In this document: piece after piece, positions 59,644 through 64,000 of the stretch
How the letters are laid out: each line of letters begins with the position of its first letter
Position numbering within the stretch: position 1 is the first letter of the stretch
Assembly: GCA_963833885.1 (NCBI GenBank)
Contig: CAWHZU010000002.1
Coordinates: 1-64,000, forward strand
Direction: 5' to 3'
DNA: 64,000 bases
DNA from: JASHPR01 sp963833885
GTDB lineage: Bacteria; Actinomycetota; Actinomycetes; Streptosporangiales; Streptosporangiaceae
The notes under the pieces: generated by a model
Told to the model about the DNA's origin: nothing
Seen by the model: only the letters and a program-made list of their open reading frames with translations
Database searches by the model: none
Made by a program: the position numbers and the translations under genes

Positions 59644-60333
59644 CTACACGGTGGCATCCGGCCCGAAGCGGAACCCGATGCCGAACCGGCGCAGCACGGA
59701 CCGCATCCACAGGATGGAGACGCCGATTCCCGCGACGATGAGCATGATCGTGGTGGCCGCCCAGACCGGCACGTAGATGCCGAGCGGGATGGTGGCCAGC
59801 AGGATGGCCAGGCCGACGGCCAGCAGGCCGAACACGCCCGCCCACAGCACGGTCGCGCGCCGGAAGAAGTCGTCCATACGCGGCTGATGTACGGCCGGGC
59901 AGCGCAGCCCGATCACTTCGGCGGCCAGCCGGGCGCAGATCGGGCTGTCTCCGCGCGCCGTCCGGGCGAACAGCAGGCACAGGCCGAGGTCCGCGAGCGG
60001 GAAGTGCACCAGGAAGATCAGCAGGTTGCCGGTGGCAATCGCGATCACGGTCTGCACGGTCAGCACGATCAGCGAGATCGTCACCAGCACGGGAACGGCG
60101 CCGGTCAGCAGCCTGCGGGTGCCGGCGGTCAGCCAGATGGCGGCGAGCATCGCCCACAGGCCGGCATTCCGGCCAGCGAGCCACGCCGCGAGGATGTAGG
60201 CGCCGGTCGGGAGCCCAAAGGATTCGGCCAGGTTCACCCCGGCAGTGCGCACCAGCCGGGCCGGCCGGGGCAATTCCAGGCACTCCGGCACGACCGGTGC
60301 CGTGACAGCCAGGCCTGCGGCGGGCTCGGACAT
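59644..60333 (-). CDS. polytopic membrane protein (VC0807/DUF3159-like)
   Basis: 229 residues from ATG 60333 (GAGGAG 4-5 bases upstream). Six TM helices in three pairs: LPTGAYILAAWLAGRNAGLW, VPVLVTISLIVLTVQTVIAI, VLWAGVFGLLAVGLAILLAT and WAATTIMLIVAGIGVSILWM. A conserved-looking cytoplasmic loop ARGDSPICARL lies in the middle. Loosely resembles VC0807/DUF3159 proteins; function unknown. Confidence 0.65.
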   Translation of the reverse strand: MSEPAAGLAVTAPVVPECLELPRPARLVRTAGVNLAESFGLPTGAYILAAWLAGRNAGLWAMLAAIWLTAGTRRLLTGAVPVLVTISLIVLTVQTVIAIATGNLLIFLVHFPLADLGLCLLFARTARGDSPICARLAAEVIGLRCPAVHQPRMDDFFRRATVLWAGVFGLLAVGLAILLATIPLGIYVPVWAATTIMLIVAGIGVSILWMRSVLRRFGIGFRFGPDATV

Positions 60334-60367
60334 GTCACTCCTCGCCGTCCTGCGCAGGCACCGGGCG

Positions 60368-60751
60368 TCAGCCGACCGGTCGCCGGATCTTGGCGGCGAA
60401 CAGGTCCCGGATGCTAACGACGCCGCAGACCGTGCGGCCGTCAAGGACCGGAAGATGGCGGAAGCCGTTCAGCAGCATGATTTGCGCGGCTTCCTCGGCG
60501 GGCATGTCCAGGCTCGCCGCCTGCGGATCCGGGGACATCCAGGCGGAGACCGCCGAAACCGACAGGTCCTCACCCGAGGCGGCCGCGCGCAGCACGTCCC
60601 GCTCGGTCAGGATGCCCGCCAGGAACGAGCCCTGCAGGACGATCACCGACCCGACCCGGGCGCGGACCATGCTGGCCGCCGCCTCGGTTACCGCGGTATC
60701 CGGCGCGACCGTCACCACGCCGGTGTGCATCAGGTCCCTGAGCTTCGCCAT
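60368..60751 (-). CDS. CBS-domain pair protein
   Basis: 127 residues consisting of two CBS motifs: MHTGVVTVAPDTAVTEAAAS and GSVIVLQGSFLAGILTERDV for the first, WMSPDPQAASLDMPAEEAAQ and HLPVLDGRTVCGVVSIRDL for the second. A Bateman module of this size binds adenine nucleotides and acts as an energy-state sensor, often on a partner protein. Partner unknown. Confidence 0.9.
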   Translation of the reverse strand: MAKLRDLMHTGVVTVAPDTAVTEAAASMVRARVGSVIVLQGSFLAGILTERDVLRAAASGEDLSVSAVSAWMSPDPQAASLDMPAEEAAQIMLLNGFRHLPVLDGRTVCGVVSIRDLFAAKIRRPVG

Positions 60752-60772
60752 GGCGTTATCCCCGACTCGATG

Positions 60773-61015
60773 TCAGCCGCTGTCCCCGACCTCATCAAGC
60801 TCGGGGTCCATGTGCGGGGCGGATGGCCCAGACAGTTCCTCGGAGAGCAGGCGCCACAGCGATCCGGCCCAGGCCGACACCTCCGGCCACCTCTTCCAGA
60901 AGACCTGCAGCGTCGTCTCGTCGAACTGCGCGTGGGCCTGATCTGGGGTGAGGCAGCGAGCGACCTCGTCGAGATCGTGCACCAAGTCAAGCAACCGGTC
61001 GCCGACGTCGTCCAT
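60773..61015 (-). CDS. small acidic protein, function unknown
   Basis: 80 residues from ATG 61015, chosen for the excellent GGAGGTGAT just upstream; the longer frame has no such site. Sequence is acidic and helical with several Trp (LQVFWKRWPEVSAWAGSLW). Perhaps cytoplasmic and co-transcribed with the CBS protein gene 21 bases downstream. No family recognised. Confidence 0.65.
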   Translation of the reverse strand: MDDVGDRLLDLVHDLDEVARCLTPDQAHAQFDETTLQVFWKRWPEVSAWAGSLWRLLSEELSGPSAPHMDPELDEVGDSG

Positions 61016-61132
61016 AGGATCACCTCCCAGCGAGTGTAGGCCCGTACCGCGCTCGCGCGAAGACCCCAAAGTGACCGGGTGACTCACTCAAGCCACCCCG
61101 CCCGTCCCCCGTTGCTCATAGAGTTGTGGGTC

Positions 61133-61810
61133 ATGGCAGGACGGCCGTTGCGCGAGATCGTCGATCCGGGCTGGGCTGACGCCCTGGAGCCGGTGGCCGA
61201 CCGCATCGAGGCCATGGGCGATTTCCTGCGGTCGGAAATCGCAGCAGGCCGCCGGTACCTGCCCGCGGGCGATCTGGTGCTGCGAGCCTTCCAGCAGCCG
61301 TTCACCGACGTGCGGGTGCTGATCGTGGGACAGGATCCGTATCCGACGCCGGGACATCCGGTCGGCCTCAGCTTCTCGGTGGCACCCGAGGTTCGGCGGC
61401 TGCCGGCCAGCCTGGTCAACATCTTCCGCGAGTACCGCGACGACCTCGGCTACCCGGCGCCCGCCACGGGTGACCTCAGCCCGTGGAGCGAGCGCGGCAT
61501 CATGCTGCTGAACCGAGTGCTGACCGTGCAGCCCGGGCAGCCAGGCTCGCACCGCGGCAAAGGCTGGGAAGAAGTCACCGAGCAGGCCATCCGCGCGCTC
61601 GCCGGTCGGGGTACCCCGCTCGTGGCGATCTTGTGGGGCCGCGACGCCCGAAACCTGGCCCCGCTGATGCCCGGTGTGCCGAGCGTGGAATCGGCCCACC
61701 CGAGCCCGAACTCGGCCGACCGCGGCTTCTTCGGCTCGCGGCCGTTCAGCCGCGCCAACCGTCTGCTCGAGGAGCAGGGCGCCGAGCCCGTTGACTGGAA
61801 GTTGCCGTGA
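61133..61810 (+). CDS. ung: uracil-DNA glycosylase
   Basis: 225 residues from ATG 61133 (MAGRPLREIVDPGWADAL). Family 1 UDG motifs: water-activating Asp in VGQDPYPTPGHPVGLSFSV, LLNRVLTVQPG, and the minor-groove loop HPSPNSADRGFFGSRPFS. The Tyr and following Pro in QDPY-P are as in actinobacterial Ung (typical Ung has QDPYH). It removes uracil from DNA in base-excision repair. Confidence 0.93.
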   Translation: MAGRPLREIVDPGWADALEPVADRIEAMGDFLRSEIAAGRRYLPAGDLVLRAFQQPFTDVRVLIVGQDPYPTPGHPVGLSFSVAPEVRRLPASLVNIFREYRDDLGYPAPATGDLSPWSERGIMLLNRVLTVQPGQPGSHRGKGWEEVTEQAIRALAGRGTPLVAILWGRDARNLAPLMPGVPSVESAHPSPNSADRGFFGSRPFSRANRLLEEQGAEPVDWKLP

Positions 61811-61988
61811 CGCACACAAATTTGCGCATCCAAAAGGCCGACGCTACGGCAAGTCTTCAGCAGTTACAGACGTCTCACCTGGTAAATTCCAAGGCTCGTC
61901 TGTTTCTCTGGCCTCACGAGCTACCCCACTCGGCGGCCGCACTACCTGCGGAGCCCAGACAGCTCGCCCGACCCTGCAAGGAGGATTC

Positions 61989-62432
61989 ATGATCGGCGGC
62001 GGCCCGGCGGCCACTGACCATGATGGGACAGCCACCGACGTGGCAGCCGCGGCGGAGGCATTCGCCAACGCCGCCTTCCGGCCAGATGACCTGATTCAGC
62101 TGAGCTGCCAGGTCTCCGCGGACGGGCTGGTCACTGTGGCCATCCGCGGTGACCTTGACGTAGCCACGGTGGACCGCACGGTCCGTTACGTCACCGACGT
62201 CATCGACTCATGCGACGGCCCGGTCATCGCGGACCTCAGCGAGCTGGCCTTCTGCGACGCGTGCGGCCTCGGCGCCCTGATCAGGGTCAATACATACGCC
62301 GGGCAGATGGGCCGCAAGCTGGAGCTGACCAGCCCGTCCCGGGCCGTCACCAAGATCATGCGACTCACCGGCGTTGATGACTGGCTGCTCCTGCCGACGC
62401 TCGCGGTGGCAGAGACCTCGGCCGGTCGCTAA
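61989..62432 (+). CDS. STAS-domain protein (anti-sigma-factor antagonist-like)
   Basis: 147 residues from ATG 61989 (AAGGAGG upstream). STAS fold at about 38-140: VTVAIRGDLDVATVDRTVRY, ADLSELAFCDACGLGALIRV. The phosphorylation site of SpoIIAA-type antagonists (D-S-S-G or D-A-S-G) reads DACG, so the phosphoacceptor Ser is Cys92. It may be unable to be switched by a cognate kinase. No RsbW-like kinase is adjacent. Confidence 0.87.
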   Translation: MIGGGPAATDHDGTATDVAAAAEAFANAAFRPDDLIQLSCQVSADGLVTVAIRGDLDVATVDRTVRYVTDVIDSCDGPVIADLSELAFCDACGLGALIRVNTYAGQMGRKLELTSPSRAVTKIMRLTGVDDWLLLPTLAVAETSAGR

Positions 62433-63187
62433 CCCGCCTTGTGCGTTACCCAGAGCATCTCGATTGGCCAGCGGTGGGCCCAGTCGGGCGGCTCCATGGC
62501 CCCGTAGCCGTTGCGCTGGTCCGGGCCGGGGCGCGGTTCGATGAGATCGTCGATGATCAGGCCCGCCCGCCGCAGCGTGCGAACCCACTCGCCATAGGTC
62601 AGGTAATAGGCGGTGGCGCCGTCACCTTCGTCGAGAGGCCCGAGCGTGAAGTAATCGTGGTGCAGCCTTGCCGTCACCGCCTCGGCCTCGTCGTCATAGC
62701 AAACCGTGGCCCACGGGCTCATGACGGTGAACACCAGCCGGCCGCCTCGCCGCAGCACGCGGGCGGCCTCGGGCACGGCGATGTCCGGTGGCGCCCAGAG
62801 GAGTGCACCCTCGTCGCAGAACACCAGGTCGAAGCTGTCGGCGGCGAACGGCAACTGCTCCGCCGCGCCCTGAACCAGGCCGTAGCGTGCGGGTCCCATC
62901 GCGGCGCGCGCCGCGGCGAGCTGACCTTCGGACAGGTCGAAGCCGACCACATGCGCCGCCTCCTCAGCCAGGCTGCGGGACCATTGCCCAGCGCCGCAGC
63001 CGAGCTCGAGAACGCGCTGGCCCGTGACATCACCAAGCGCGCCCAGCTGTGCATCGGGGATCGAGTAGCACCCCCACAGCCGTGGTGCCGCTCCGATGCG
63101 TGGGTCGTGCTCCCGTTGGTACTCAACGCTGATCTTGTTCCAGAGGCGCCGGTTGGCTTCGATGCTGGCCATCAGACGACCCAACAT
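62429..63187 (-). CDS. class I SAM-dependent methyltransferase
   Basis: 252 residues from ATG 63187 (MLGRLMASIEANRRLW); ATG 63172 is an equally possible start, neither has a strong ribosome site. SAM motif I is VLELGCGAGQWSRSL, followed by VVGFDLSEGQLAAARA and LPFAADSFDLVFCDEG, a methyltransferase-11 layout. C-terminal SPWATVCYDDE and GEWVRTLRRAGL are typical of small-molecule methyltransferases. It converges on the STAS gene with a 4-base overlap. Substrate unknown. Confidence 0.87.
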   Translation of the reverse strand: MLGRLMASIEANRRLWNKISVEYQREHDPRIGAAPRLWGCYSIPDAQLGALGDVTGQRVLELGCGAGQWSRSLAEEAAHVVGFDLSEGQLAAARAAMGPARYGLVQGAAEQLPFAADSFDLVFCDEGALLWAPPDIAVPEAARVLRRGGRLVFTVMSPWATVCYDDEAEAVTARLHHDYFTLGPLDEGDGATAYYLTYGEWVRTLRRAGLIIDDLIEPRPGPDQRNGYGAMEPPDWAHRWPIEMLWVTHKAG

Positions 63188-63224
63188 GGGCAAGCCGCCC
63201 ACGTCAAGGACTTTGCCGGGCCGG

Positions 63225-64000
63225 CTACAGGCCCGCCCGGACCTCGGCTGAGTCATTCACCCTGAGCTTGCGCTTGGCACGCTCGTAGAACGTCATGCGG
63301 CCCAGCCGGATCACCCGGGCGGCGCCGGGCCGCGGCGTGAGCTCGATGCAGTCGCCCCCGACCAGCCCGGCCACCTGACCGTCCACCTCGACCGCAAGCT
63401 CGCCGCTTTCGGGGAGGATGTCCAGCGCCAGCGTGTCCTCCACGGACAGCACCAGGCCGCGGTTGTAGGCCGAGTGCGGCGCGACCGGAGTAACGAGCAG
63501 CGCCTCGATCTGGGGATTCATGATCGGGCCGCCCGCCGAGAAGCTGTATGCGGTAGACCCGGTGGGAGTGGCCACGACGACGGCGTCCGCCAGGTACCTG
63601 ATGAACGACTCCTCGTCGATGCGGATCGAGACCGCGGCGCTGCCGTTGCCCGGCACCCGAACCACGACGATGTCGTTGAAAGCCGTCACGGTCTTGCCGC
63701 CCAGCACCGTGTCGACGGCCAGCCGGGGCTCGAGCGAATAGTCCTTGGCATCGAACGCGGTGAGCGCGTCAGGCAGCTCGGGCACGTCAATTTCGGCCAG
63801 GAATCCCAGCTTGCCCAGGTTTACGCCAAGGACCGGGGCGCGCTGCTGGTCGGCCAGCCGCATCGCGCGCAGCATCGTGCCGTCCCCGCCGAGGCTGACG
63901 ATGAGGTCGGAGCGCCGCCCCAGTTCCTCTGGCGTGACGCCGACCGCCGCGCAGCGCAGGCGGCTGATTTCCGAGACGATGCCGAGGACCCCGATGGATC
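63225..64000 (-). CDS. nadK: NAD kinase, N-terminus outside the window
   Basis: The 3' part of NAD kinase, reading in from the right edge. GGDG nucleotide loop in SDLIVSLGGDGTMLRAM (about 63860-63905), LGVNLGKLGFLAEID, NDIVVVRVPGN and the second NAD motif TPTGSTAYSFSAGGP, ending with VNDSAEVRAGL at 63225. It phosphorylates NAD to NADP. About 35-60 N-terminal residues are missing. In many actinomycetes the gene lies between a TlyA-type methyltransferase and recN, which may continue to the right. Confidence 0.93.
   Translation of the reverse strand, partial: SIGVLGIVSEISRLRCAAVGVTPEELGRRSDLIVSLGGDGTMLRAMRLADQQRAPVLGVNLGKLGFLAEIDVPELPDALTAFDAKDYSLEPRLAVDTVLGGKTVTAFNDIVVVRVPGNGSAAVSIRIDEESFIRYLADAVVVATPTGSTAYSFSAGGPIMNPQIEALLVTPVAPHSAYNRGLVLSVEDTLALDILPESGELAVEVDGQVAGLVGGDCIELTPRPGAARVIRLGRMTFYERAKRKLRVNDSAEVRAGL

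Noticed and set aside
59639..59656. Hairpin TGCCAC-TACACG-GTGGCA between convergent genes
   Set aside because: Only six base pairs and no T-run; too weak to call a terminator.
1..64000. tRNA, rRNA, riboswitch, phage or transposase genes
   Set aside because: No T-loop/anticodon patterns, conserved riboswitch cores, or transposase/integrase motifs were found by reading both strands; a covariance-model search would be needed to exclude unusual RNAs.

Overview
The window is high-G+C DNA with GTG and ATG starts, ATGA/GTGA gene overlaps and lineage-typical families (DUF5753 XRE regulator with DUF397, DUF1707, ECF41 sigma factor with SnoaL-like tail, WXG100-type proteins, double-hotdog MaoC, DUF3068). 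It is almost certainly a chromosomal segment of a filamentous or soil actinomycete; genus cannot be fixed from sequence alone. No rRNA, tRNA, CRISPR array, transposase or phage structural gene was seen.

Layout. 1-2.4 kb: tail of a GH63-like glycosidase, a small membrane protein, an XRE/DUF5753 regulator and a convergent DUF397 gene. 2.7-9.2 kb (minus strand): a frameshifted sixA, then a polymorphic-toxin locus (WXG100-like protein, RHS/YD-repeat protein, short toxin tip, overlapping candidate immunity gene) carrying several single-base frameshifts. 9.4-16.2 kb: two translationally coupled MutS-core ATPases, a methyltransferase, an amidohydrolase, a MalY/PatB-type aminotransferase and a universal stress protein.

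16.4-23.9 kb (minus strand) is the most unusual part: a six-gene, tightly overlapping operon for a membrane-bound group-4 hydrogenase / complex-I-like assembly (NuoH-, HyfE-, HyfF-, NuoCD-, ferredoxin+NuoB- and HyfB-like). The antiporter-like subunits keep their channel Glu and Lys residues, but the large subunit has lost all four [NiFe] cysteines and the small subunit all four cysteines of the proximal cluster. Copies of a short repeat flank the operon, and a protein of tandem HTH modules is encoded divergently next to it.

25-45.9 kb holds mostly housekeeping and accessory genes: CocE-type hydrolase, dynamin-like GTPase, secreted proteins, YbjQ, quinone oxidoreductase, PadR regulator with a frameshifted deformylase, CAP protein, Lon, frameshifted MocR regulator, GNAT and flavin-binding proteins, a TetR/MFS divergent pair with clear twin operators, and an ECF41 sigma factor behind an internally deleted epimerase with an ECF41-type promoter.

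45.9-59.6 kb is a catabolic cluster for a fatty-acid- or steroid-like carboxylic acid: DUF35 protein, cysteine-less SCP-x/Ltp2-type thiolase, MaoC hydratase, two SDRs, DMT transporter, two acyl-CoA dehydrogenases, an NDP-forming acyl-CoA synthetase, a TetR regulator and a very large DUF3068-MFS fusion. Three matching palindromes (GAA-N5-TTC core) lie upstream of its transcription units and probably bind the local TetR. 59.6-64 kb: membrane protein, CBS protein, Ung, STAS protein, methyltransferase and the start-truncated NAD kinase.
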